64,000 nucleotides of DNA from Phycisphaeraceae bacterium (GTDB lineage Bacteria > Planctomycetota > Phycisphaerae > Phycisphaerales > Phycisphaeraceae). This document shows positions 1-7,529 of the stretch, piece after piece. The notes under the pieces are model-generated. The model worked only from the letters and a program-made list of their open reading frames with translations. It was not told the DNA's origin and ran no database searches. A program made the position numbers and the translations under genes. The stretch spans positions 43,148-107,147 of the forward strand of contig JANQSF010000124.1 of the NCBI GenBank assembly GCA_028284155.1, in the 5' to 3' direction. Position 1 is the first letter of the stretch. Every line of letters begins with the position of its first letter.

Positions 1-1367
1 GCGGCTTCCTTGAGGCGTCGAAGGACGAGTCGATCGCCGAGATCGAGCGGGCCGCTGAATTCAAACGTGCCGGCTCGTGCAAGCGCATTGTCGTTGCCGG
101 TTGTCTCGTGCAACGACACCGCGCGAAGATGCTTGACTACTGCCCGGACATCGACGCATTGATCGGCGTGTTCGACCGCGACCGCATCGTCGACGCCGTG
201 CGCCCCGCGTCGCAATCGCCGCAAGCGAGCGCCGCTTTAGCGGCGGGTGCTGACGCCCCGGTCTACTCGAGCATCGCCGCCAACGCGACGCTCGCCAAGC
301 GCGCCCGCGCGATCGAAGCCGACGGCTACTTCGAGTCCGACGCCGCGCGTCTGCGACTCACGCCGCGCCACTACGCCTATCTGCGCATTAGCGAGGGCTG
401 CAACCAGAACTGCTCGTTCTGCACGATCCCGTCGATCCGCGGCAAGATGCGGTCGAAGCCGGTCGAGTCGATCCTGACCGAGGCCCGCGAGCTGTTCGCC
501 GACGGCGCGTTCGAGTTGAACCTGATCGGCCAGGACACGACCAGCTACGGCGACGACATCGGCTATGGCGCAGGTCTGTCGGGGATGTTGACCGAACTCG
601 ACGCGCTGGCGCAGGGCATTCAAGGAGGTTCCGGGGGCGCGTGGTTGCGCCTCATGTACGCGTACCCGTCGTGTTTCACCGACGAGATGATCGACACGCT
701 CGCCGCGCTGGCGAATGTCGTCAAGTACATCGACATGCCGTTGCAGCACATCAACGATCGCGTGCTCGACTCGATGAAACGGCGGACCAGCCGTTCGTTG
801 ATCGAAACGTTGCTGCACAAGCTGCGCGACCGCGTACCGGGCATCGCCCTGCGCACGACGTTTATCACGGGTTACCCGGGCGAGACCGAAGACGAGCACC
901 GCGAGTTGGTCGAGTTTGTCAGCGAATTCGGCTTTGACCACATGGGTGTATTCACCTATTCACCCGAGCCGGGCACGCCGGCCGGCTCGCTGCACGACGC
1001 GCAGGCGGTTGACGAGGAAACCGCGCAGCGTCGTTATGAAGAACTCATGCTCGCGCAACAACAGGTCGTGTTTGATCACAACGCGAAGTTGGCTGATACG
1101 GAGTCGCCGTGCGACGTACTGATCGACGAGCCGACGGATTCGTACGTGCAACCCACGGCCGGCGTCACGAAGGGTGGTCGTTTGTATGTCGGGCGGACCG
1201 GCCGACAGGCACCGGACGTCGACAGCGTGACGTATGTCATGTCGAACGCGGACCTGTCGCCGGGCGAGTTGGTCCGTTGCGTGACCGTCGAGGCGGATGG
1301 GTACGACCTGATCGCCCGCCCGGTGGACGAGCGATCGCCGAGTCTGCGGCTGCCGATCCTGTCGTGA
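1..1367 (+). CDS. rimO: Ribosomal protein S12 methylthiotransferase RimO (5' end outside window)
   Basis: The reading frame is open from base 3, so the gene enters from the left; about 454 residues are visible. Near residue 133 of the visible part lies the radical SAM cluster motif CNQNCSFC, preceded by SEG and followed by IPSIRGKMRS, which is the RimO form of the MiaB/RimO family. The first visible residues (GFLEASKDESI) match the end of the N-terminal UPF0004 domain around its first cluster cysteines. The last 70 residues fit a TRAM domain. RimO adds a methylthio group to the conserved aspartate of ribosomal protein S12 using two 4Fe-4S clusters, in the cytoplasm. The gene stands alone here; the next gene is convergent. 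Confidence 0.93.
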   Translation, partial: GFLEASKDESIAEIERAAEFKRAGSCKRIVVAGCLVQRHRAKMLDYCPDIDALIGVFDRDRIVDAVRPASQSPQASAALAAGADAPVYSSIAANATLAKRARAIEADGYFESDAARLRLTPRHYAYLRISEGCNQNCSFCTIPSIRGKMRSKPVESILTEARELFADGAFELNLIGQDTTSYGDDIGYGAGLSGMLTELDALAQGIQGGSGGAWLRLMYAYPSCFTDEMIDTLAALANVVKYIDMPLQHINDRVLDSMKRRTSRSLIETLLHKLRDRVPGIALRTTFITGYPGETEDEHRELVEFVSEFGFDHMGVFTYSPEPGTPAGSLHDAQAVDEETAQRRYEELMLAQQQVVFDHNAKLADTESPCDVLIDEPTDSYVQPTAGVTKGGRLYVGRTGRQAPDVDSVTYVMSNADLSPGELVRCVTVEADGYDLIARPVDERSPSLRLPILS

Positions 1368-1395
1368 TGAATGGGGATTAGGCTTTGTCCGAAAA

Positions 1396-1469
1396 GTAGG
1401 GTGCGCTTCAGCGCACCACGATGAACGGACGGTTTCCCCGCGTCCTTGGTGCGCTAAAGCGCACCCTAC
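1396..1469. repeat. REPIN-like inverted-repeat element, family A (74 bp)
   Basis: Two copies of a small palindrome (GGTGCGC, short loop, GCGCACC) face each other: GTAGGGTGCGCTTCAGCGC at the left end and its near-exact reverse complement at the right end, around a spacer of about 30 bp. It sits between the convergent ends of rimO and the DUF2007 gene, so it could also act as a bidirectional terminator, but it has no U-tract. Confidence 0.8.
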
Positions 1470-1549
1470 GGGTCTGCCGATCCTGTCGTGACTTTCGGCG
1501 GAAGTGTTCCGACACGTGATCTCACAGGCACCCACGCTGAGAGTGGGCT

Positions 1550-1807
1550 CTACTCTTCTTCTTTAAAACCACCGTCGCTCTTCTCCGCTTGAAACTCCGC
1601 GACGATCTCGCGCGCGGCGTTGGCCTGTCCGGGCAGGACGCGCACCGGGTTGCCCTGGTCGCCGGCGGTCAGGCCGTCAAGTGGGCTGTCGGTATTGTCG
1701 ATGAACACCTCGATGCTGGCTTCTTCTAAACGGTCGGCCAGCAGCTTGGCCTCGAACAGCGTCGCAGCGGTGTAGACGTTGACCAGGTCGTCGGGCATTG
1801 GGGGCAC
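1550..1807 (-). CDS. DUF2007-family small protein
   Basis: An 85-residue cytoplasmic protein with the pattern of DUF2007 (putative signal-transducing protein, PF09413): LVNVYTAATLFEAKLLADRLEEASIEVFI, followed by a short insertion and VRVLPGQANAAREIVAEF. The family has a ferredoxin-like fold of unknown role and is often found as a stand-alone small gene. An alternative ATG is three codons downstream. It is divergent from the next gene, and the two starts lie about 40 bp apart, so they share an intergenic promoter region. The acidic tail (GFKEEE) carries no recognised motif. Confidence 0.8.
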   Translation of the reverse strand: MPPMPDDLVNVYTAATLFEAKLLADRLEEASIEVFIDNTDSPLDGLTAGDQGNPVRVLPGQANAAREIVAEFQAEKSDGGFKEEE

Positions 1808-1848
1808 TCCACGGGCTGTCAGGGTTTGTGGGAATCACAGGGGGGATC

Positions 1849-2445
1849 ATGAGCAAGGCAACGGGGGTCCGCACGTCTGGGGCGCAAAATGCGCTGACTG
1901 AAGTGTTATCGGAACAAGCCAAACGGGAGAGCCAACGTGCGGAATCTGCGGATTCCGGCGTTTCGCGCTTCCATCGCGACGCATTCATGGTAGGTTTGAA
2001 TGGGACCGCCATGAACGACGTGACAACCAGTTCGGAACAGGCCGCGGCCTTGCAGTATGTGCCCGCGCCGGAAGGCGTGGACGCCCCGGCTGCGCCCCAG
2101 CGGGTCACGCCGGTCAGCGACCCGCACGACCCGCGCTGGGTGCTGGCGTTACGTGTTTCCGAATCGCTCGACGGCGAGGTGCTGCCGCCGGAGCGTCGTG
2201 AGCGGCTGCTCAAGCTCGGCCGAGTGCTCGGCTTGACGCAGTTCGACGCGGCGCTGGTCATCGCCTGCGTCCAGGACCAGGCCCGCCGCGGCGTCGAGCC
2301 GCAGATGTGCCCGCGCGCCGCCGAGCCGCAACTGCGCATGATCGCAAAGCCGGGCGGTCACAAGAATCGGAGTTGGGGCAAGGTCACCGTCTGGCTCGGC
2401 TTGATGCTGCTGATCGAGTACGTTGTGTTGTTCTGGATGATGTAG
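1849..2445 (+). CDS. Hypothetical protein with C-terminal membrane anchor
   Basis: A 198-residue protein of no recognised family. The N-terminal half is polar and low in complexity (SKATGVRTSG, repeated Gln/Glu/Ala). Residues about 90-150 form a predicted helical domain (DPHDPRWVLALRVSESLDG onward, then LGLTQFDAALVIACVQDQARRG). The C-terminus is a single hydrophobic helix (VWLGLMLLIEYVVLFWMM), giving a tail-anchored topology. I chose the ATG after GGGGGGATC; the frame is open 17 codons further upstream but that would overlap the divergent DUF2007 start. Another ATG lies at 1987. The gene is followed 9 bp later by the next small gene, so the two may be cotranscribed. Confidence 0.6.
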   Translation: MSKATGVRTSGAQNALTEVLSEQAKRESQRAESADSGVSRFHRDAFMVGLNGTAMNDVTTSSEQAAALQYVPAPEGVDAPAAPQRVTPVSDPHDPRWVLALRVSESLDGEVLPPERRERLLKLGRVLGLTQFDAALVIACVQDQARRGVEPQMCPRAAEPQLRMIAKPGGHKNRSWGKVTVWLGLMLLIEYVVLFWMM

Positions 2446-2454
2446 CGTCTGGGG

Positions 2455-2934
2455 ATGAACTATTCGAGTGTTTCACTCTTGACACTTGAAGAACTCAACG
2501 ACCTGTTGAAGGCGACGAACTGGTTCTCACAGATAGGCGGACCGGCGGCAACCATCGATTCGGCTTTTGCTGAGCGAATGTCGTGGGATTGGCTGCCTAC
2601 CTCTCGCGATCAGGATGACCCTGTTCACGGTGACAAGTTGGTCAGGCTTGCGGAAGAGTTAAACCTTACCGACGAGCGTATAGAAGCCGAGGTCCCGATC
2701 GCGAAGGCCACACTTCAGTCCTTACGCCAGGTTCCCGATCGGTTGAGCCCTCTTGTCCAAGGTCCTCACGATTTGACACCAGCGGCCAAAGCGGGCGCGC
2801 TCTACGCCGCGCGGATGGCTGCGCGAGAGATAGCTGTTAAGAGTCCTGCCTTTTGGTGTGAAGTGATGGGCCATTACGGTCAGGGGTACTGGCCGTGTGG
2901 ATTGGATGATGCCGGCGGTATCATCATCTGTTGA
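2455..2934 (+). CDS. Hypothetical cytoplasmic protein
   Basis: A 159-residue protein without signal peptide or membrane helix and without a motif that I recognise. It is mostly helical, with the segment LEELNDLLKATNWFSQIG near the N-terminus and a conserved-looking Trp/Cys/Gly-rich end (WCEVMGHYGQGYWPCG). It follows the membrane-anchored gene by 9 bp and ends 3 bp before the convergent subtilisin-like gene. Its codon use is less GC-biased at third positions than its neighbours. It could be an immunity or SMI1-like protein, but nothing seen supports that directly. Confidence 0.55.
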   Translation: MNYSSVSLLTLEELNDLLKATNWFSQIGGPAATIDSAFAERMSWDWLPTSRDQDDPVHGDKLVRLAEELNLTDERIEAEVPIAKATLQSLRQVPDRLSPLVQGPHDLTPAAKAGALYAARMAAREIAVKSPAFWCEVMGHYGQGYWPCGLDDAGGIIIC

Positions 2935-2937
2935 GTT

Positions 2938-4317
2938 CTACGGCGTCCACTCACCAACCCGCCACGCGACGGCGTAGTCCCATCGTTCGTCGCTTGTGTC
3001 TTTGCGTGTGATGTGGATCGTGTGCTTGCCCGCCTTGGCCCCAGGCAGCCAGACGTGTTCGACGTTGTCGACATCGCCGGTCGATCGGCCGACGATGCTC
3101 ACGTCGTCGCCGTCGTGGTGCGCGACGCGCAGGTCGAAGTCGGCGGTGCGTTGGCCGTTGTGCCACACGGCCGGCTTGTTGTTCGCGCCGCGCACCGTCC
3201 GGCCGAGGATGCGGCGGTGCCAGACCACGACGACCGAAACGGGCAGGCCGTCGCTGGGCACGTCGATCTCGTACGTCGCGCGTTTGCCCTTGTCGAGTTG
3301 TCCGAAGTCCCAGCCCGCCGTGCCGGCCTTGCCGTCGGGCGACGCTTCGGGCTGGCTCAGAATCCAGTAGCTCTGTTCGGCGCGGCATCGGCCGGCACCC
3401 AGGTGTTCGTCCAGCGGCTTGTCCTCGGCCTGCTTCCAGTTCTTCGGCTTGTGAGCGCCGGCCATCAGCACGGCCTTGATCACCTCGCTGTGTTTGGCTG
3501 ACGACGACTGCGCGTGGTTGTCCGCCACCTCGAGCAGCCGGGCCGCCACGGCCGCGACCATCGGCGTGCTGAAACTGGTCAGGTGGTGCGGCGCGACGAT
3601 GTCCGGCTTGCACCGGCCCTCGCCCTCGACCTGCGTGTACCCGCCGCTGGACGACCCGTCCCACGCGCCGACGGCGATGACGTTGTGCGCGCTGCCCAGC
3701 AGCGGCGGCACCTTCGACTTCGCACCGTTGTTGACGCCCACAAAGAACAGCACCTCGCGTTCGTCGACCAGGTAGTCGATGCGACGCAGCACCAGCGGCG
3801 CGGATTGCGCGTCCTGACCGATCCAACTGTGCGTGAAGATGCGGATGTCGTTGTCGACGGATTGCAAGGCCGAGTCGGTACGCAAGTAGCCTTTGGTCAG
3901 CCAGTCGTGCGACGTGTAGCAGTGCACGCGCCTGACGCCCGGCGCAAGACCGTTCTGGCCATAGATGACACGGGCCGTCGCGTTCGCGTGGCCGTTCACC
4001 TTGCTCACACCGCTTTCAAGTCGGATGTCGATCCCGTCAAAGTGCTTGGCGTCGTGACGCGGCGCATAGTTGCCGGCGCCGCCTTCGACGTGGCCGAACA
4101 CGACGCCCCGACCCGTGGGCGTCTTGCTGCCCAACGCGCGTTCGAGCACGTCGATCCGCAGCCTTTGGCCGGGCGTCTTGCGTTCGACCGATTCCTGCGC
4201 ACTGGATTGTGTCAGCCGCCGATCGCCCGTCATCATGAAGCCGTAGAACACCACCACGCCCAGCGCGGTCACGCCAAACTTGAGCCATAACGGCACCGAC
4301 GGGGGTCGGGAAGGCAA
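2938..4317 (-). CDS. Membrane-anchored subtilisin-like (S8) protein
   Basis: A 459-residue protein with one N-terminal membrane helix (residues about 11-29), so most of it is probably outside the cytoplasm. The S8 pattern is present but unusual: H110 in GHANATARVIYG, the oxyanion Asn in VGVNNG near 197, and S250 in TSFSTPM, where FSTPM replaces the usual GTSMA. The position of the catalytic Asp (V-x-V-x-D-x-G) reads FGHVEGG, that is Glu78. The C-terminal 150 residues form a beta-rich region resembling P-type or jelly-roll domains (YEIDVPSDGLPVSVVVVWHRR). The start is a TTG preceded by GGAG. It may be an active protease with altered charge relay or a pseudoprotease. Confidence 0.7.
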   Translation of the reverse strand: MPSRPPSVPLWLKFGVTALGVVVFYGFMMTGDRRLTQSSAQESVERKTPGQRLRIDVLERALGSKTPTGRGVVFGHVEGGAGNYAPRHDAKHFDGIDIRLESGVSKVNGHANATARVIYGQNGLAPGVRRVHCYTSHDWLTKGYLRTDSALQSVDNDIRIFTHSWIGQDAQSAPLVLRRIDYLVDEREVLFFVGVNNGAKSKVPPLLGSAHNVIAVGAWDGSSSGGYTQVEGEGRCKPDIVAPHHLTSFSTPMVAAVAARLLEVADNHAQSSSAKHSEVIKAVLMAGAHKPKNWKQAEDKPLDEHLGAGRCRAEQSYWILSQPEASPDGKAGTAGWDFGQLDKGKRATYEIDVPSDGLPVSVVVVWHRRILGRTVRGANNKPAVWHNGQRTADFDLRVAHHDGDDVSIVGRSTGDVDNVEHVWLPGAKAGKHTIHITRKDTSDERWDYAVAWRVGEWTP

Positions 4318-4447
4318 GAGGGGGTCTCCGGATGGCGATCACGATCACGGACGCGGGCGATCGGGTGGTAACTCAGGTGGTATCGGACGAATCGGGGGTG
4401 GGTCTTGCACCCAAGCGCGTGGTCACGCCAACGAACATGATTCACAA

Positions 4448-4524
4448 ATCGTAATCGTGCTCGTCATCGTCAACGTAATCGACTCGGTGGCGTTGCCGAT
4501 TACGAGTAGGAGCACGACTACGAT
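4448..4524. repeat. REPIN-like inverted-repeat element, family G (77 bp)
   Basis: The left end (ATCGTAATCGTGCTCGT) and right end (reverse complement ATCGTAGTCGTGCTCCT) form an imperfect inverted repeat of about 30 bp, around a GC-rich centre. It lies in the gap between the start of the S8-like gene and the end of the sulfatase gene. Size and layout match families A, B and C although the sequence is unrelated. Confidence 0.65.
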
Positions 4525-4542
4525 GTGGGCGGTTAACGTGAC

Positions 4543-6315
4543 TCACTTGCGTTTCACATACGCGTAATAAGCCCCATAAGTCTTCCCGTCCGCCGCGTCG
4601 AACGTCGCCCAGAATCGGGTCTTGCCGGCCTTGAGTTTCACGTTGAAAACAACTTCCTTCGCGCCGGGTTTGACGTCGGTGCTCGCGGTCACGTCGCCGA
4701 TCTTGATGGTGGCCTTGACAGGTTTGATCGCGACGCCCGGCGTCGTGCGGAACGCCCGCGCGCCCGGAACCGGGGTACCCGGCGGCAGGGCGGCGTCGAG
4801 CGGTTTGTCCGCCTCGGCCGGCCAACGTCGCAGGCGGATCTCGTAGTCGCCGTCGGCCACGACCTTCACGTTCCAGAATCCGGTGACGTTCCTGCCCGTC
4901 GCCGCCCGGCGGATGTGCGCCTGGTTCCACGGCGTCGAGCCGGTCGTGATCCAGTCGTGCGAGGTCAGCCGCGCGGGGTTCTCGCCCGGGTGGCCGAGGT
5001 AGATCGCCGTCGCATCCGCGAACGACGGGCTGATGTCGTCCCACCACGCGTCGTAGAACTTCGTCAGCCGCTCAACGACCTTCGGGTGTTGCTTGGCGAC
5101 GTTGGTCTTCTGCCCCGGGTCTTTCTTGATCTCGTAAAGCTCCTTGCCGTTGACCAGCCGCCACTGCGAGGTCATCACCGAACTCTTGCGCCACTTGATC
5201 GGGTCTTTCACCCGCTGCGAGTCGGTGACGAGGATGCGGTCAGGCCAACTCTCCAACTCGATGCCGAGCAGCGGTAGTTTGAGACTCGTCCCGTCGAACT
5301 TCACGCCCTTGGGTGCGGGGATCTGACACAGGTCGATCAGCGTGGGCAGGATATCGACGTGCGCGGTGATCGGTTTGACGTCACGCCCGCCTTGCAGACC
5401 GCCGCCGGGCCAATGGATGAACATCGGTACGCGGTGCCCGCCGTCGTATTCGCTGCCCTTGCCCGCACGCATGCCCGCGTTGAAGTTCCGCCAACCCGCG
5501 GCCGAGCCGTTGTCGGTCGTGAACATGAAGATCGTATTCTTCTCCAGGCCTTCCTTCTTGAGGAACGCGCGCAACGCGCCGACGTTCGCGTCGATGTTCG
5601 CGATCATGCCGTAAAAGTTCGCCACGCCCACGCCCTGGCTCTCATACGGCTTGCTGAACTTGACCGGCGCGTGCATCGGTCCGTGCGGCGCGTTCGTCGA
5701 GATGTACGCAAAAAACGGCTTGCCCGCGGCCTTCTGCTGCTTGATGAATCGCTTGGCGTAGTCGAAGAACACGTCGGTGCAGAAGCCCTTGACGGGCACG
5801 GGCTTCTGGTTGTGCCAGTACGACCCGTCGAAGTACGCGTTGTCCCAATAATCAGGTGTCTGCCCCACGCCGCCGCCACCGTGACGCAGCACCTCGGTGA
5901 AGCCGCGGTCTTCCGGGCGGAATGGGTAGTTGTCGCCCAGGTGCCACTTGCCGAACATGCCCGTCGCGTAGCCGGCGTCCTTGAACACCTGCCCGACGGT
6001 CACCTCGTTCTCGCGCAGCATCGATCGCCCCATGATCGTGTGCCACACGCCCGTGCGGTTCGTCCAGTGTCCGGTGAGCAACGCGGCCCGCGTCGGCGAG
6101 CAGGTCGGCGCGACGTGGTAGTCGGTCAGCCGAAGCGCGACCTTGTGCAGCTTGTCCAGCTCCGGCGTCTTGAGGATCGGGTTGCCGTGGCAGGACAGAT
6201 CTCCGTAGCCCTGGTCGTCGGTGATGATCAGGACGACATTGGGTTTGTCAGCCAGCAGCGGCGCGGCGAAGAGAGTTAGTAACAACAGAACGGCGGGGAC
6301 GGTCGTGCGGAGCAT
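4543..6315 (-). CDS. Secreted sulfatase (arylsulfatase family)
   Basis: A 590-residue type I sulfatase with a signal peptide (LRTTVPAVLLLLTLFAAPLLA). The metal-binding start of the fold reads PNVVLIITDDQGYGDL, and the formylglycine motif CSPTRAALLTG is at about residue 71, so the Cys would be matured to formylglycine. Further sulfatase signatures are GKWHLGD and TTDNGS. The last 130 residues are a beta-rich extension. It would hydrolyse sulfate esters, probably of algal or host polysaccharides, in the periplasm. I chose the ATG at 6315, which has GAGG upstream and starts the signal peptide directly; the frame is open 37 codons further upstream. No sulfatase-maturing enzyme lies in the window. 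Confidence 0.92.
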   Translation of the reverse strand: MLRTTVPAVLLLLTLFAAPLLADKPNVVLIITDDQGYGDLSCHGNPILKTPELDKLHKVALRLTDYHVAPTCSPTRAALLTGHWTNRTGVWHTIMGRSMLRENEVTVGQVFKDAGYATGMFGKWHLGDNYPFRPEDRGFTEVLRHGGGGVGQTPDYWDNAYFDGSYWHNQKPVPVKGFCTDVFFDYAKRFIKQQKAAGKPFFAYISTNAPHGPMHAPVKFSKPYESQGVGVANFYGMIANIDANVGALRAFLKKEGLEKNTIFMFTTDNGSAAGWRNFNAGMRAGKGSEYDGGHRVPMFIHWPGGGLQGGRDVKPITAHVDILPTLIDLCQIPAPKGVKFDGTSLKLPLLGIELESWPDRILVTDSQRVKDPIKWRKSSVMTSQWRLVNGKELYEIKKDPGQKTNVAKQHPKVVERLTKFYDAWWDDISPSFADATAIYLGHPGENPARLTSHDWITTGSTPWNQAHIRRAATGRNVTGFWNVKVVADGDYEIRLRRWPAEADKPLDAALPPGTPVPGARAFRTTPGVAIKPVKATIKIGDVTASTDVKPGAKEVVFNVKLKAGKTRFWATFDAADGKTYGAYYAYVKRK

Positions 6316-6439
6316 GTGATGCGCCTCATGTAGGAGTGAGCGGCGCATCATAACGTATGGACCGCCCGTTCCACACGCTCGACACGGGTCGGTGGCTTGA
6401 CGCCTGGCGTGGCCGTCGCGCGGCATTGTGGAGCGTGCT

Positions 6440-7339
6440 TTAACGCATGCCGCGGTGTCGGCGCAACACCGCGGCCAGGCCGATCAGGAGCAGTGTTGCA
6501 CTGGCCGGCTCGGGCACACCGGGCAACAAGGCGCTGGTGAGCGTGACGTTGACGCCCGCGTCGCCGGACGTGCTGACGGCGAACACGAGATGCTCATCGG
6601 TCACCATGGACAGGCCGGCGCCGCCGGGCACGTCGGTATCAAACAAGGTAACGGGCACGCCCTGCGAGGACAGGTCACTGAAAAAGAGCGCCGCGACGGC
6701 GTCGGCTGGGAAATCGTTCGGGATCGATTGCTGCGACGTGGCGACGGCAAAGAGGTCGCCGTCAAGCACAGTGACCGTCCAATCAATCACGTCATTGAAA
6801 TCGCCGGGACCGCCGGGCAGGAACTGCATCTCGGCCGCGCCGGGGCCGCGGTGCACCTCGGACGGCTCGGTCCGCGTGAACCCTGAGTCAAACACGTTGG
6901 CCCCGTCGGCCAGGTGGGCCCGCGTGATCCAGACCAGATCGTTTGGCACAATCCGCAATTGCGTCGTGTTCGGCAGCGGTCCGTCGCTGATAACGACTTC
7001 CTTAACCAGCGGGAAGTTCTCGATGTCGTTGATGTCTTCGACGATGGGCTTGATCTTGTCGGTGAGGAAGTCCTCGGCCCCCTGTCCGGGGTCGGCAACT
7101 TCTTCGATAAAGCCGTTGATCATCGTGAGCGGCGCTTTGAACTGAAGTTCCCACCGCACGGTGCGGCGTGCCTCCGCGGGGTTGTTTGTCGCGTCGCCGC
7201 CGAACACAAGGATCGCGGGTGACGCGTGCGCGACCTGATGCACGGGCAAGACACACACCGACAGATACGCGAGACTTGGAAGAAGGAGATGGACACTGAG
7301 TCGCCGGAAGTTCGGCACACGAGGTAGATTGGCTTGCAT
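6440..7339 (-). CDS. PEP-CTERM sorted exported protein
   Basis: A 299-residue exported protein. It has an N-terminal signal sequence (LSVHLLLPSLAYLSVCVLPVHQVAHA) and ends in the PEP-CTERM tripartite signal: VPEPAS, a hydrophobic helix (ATLLLIGLAAVL) and an arginine cluster (RRHRGMR). Such proteins are processed by exosortase and sent to the cell surface or matrix. The body is beta-rich (repeated Val/Thr/Asp strands) with no recognised catalytic motif. The start at 7339 gives a normal signal peptide; the frame extends 61 codons further. The gene is divergent from the DUF1592 operon, with a promoter region of 190 bp between. Confidence 0.82.
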   Translation of the reverse strand: MQANLPRVPNFRRLSVHLLLPSLAYLSVCVLPVHQVAHASPAILVFGGDATNNPAEARRTVRWELQFKAPLTMINGFIEEVADPGQGAEDFLTDKIKPIVEDINDIENFPLVKEVVISDGPLPNTTQLRIVPNDLVWITRAHLADGANVFDSGFTRTEPSEVHRGPGAAEMQFLPGGPGDFNDVIDWTVTVLDGDLFAVATSQQSIPNDFPADAVAALFFSDLSSQGVPVTLFDTDVPGGAGLSMVTDEHLVFAVSTSGDAGVNVTLTSALLPGVPEPASATLLLIGLAAVLRRHRGMR

Positions 7340-7529
7340 GGCTCGATCCCAATGAGGGGTAAACGACCAGCCTGCACAGATGATGTGGTGGCATTTTAAC
7401 CGATGTGCCCCGAATAGCGTTAGAATCTGGGCATCACAGGACGGCGTGAGGCCAGGCGGGTCTTGGGTTCGATCAAGCCGTCCGCATTCCGCGATGCCCC
7501 ACGCGAGGGCGCCTGCTCTCATGTAAACT

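Noticed and set aside
4280..4567. A Gly/Arg-rich 95-codon open frame
   Set aside because: It lies over the family G repeat and the gene ends on both sides; the composition is that of repeat DNA.
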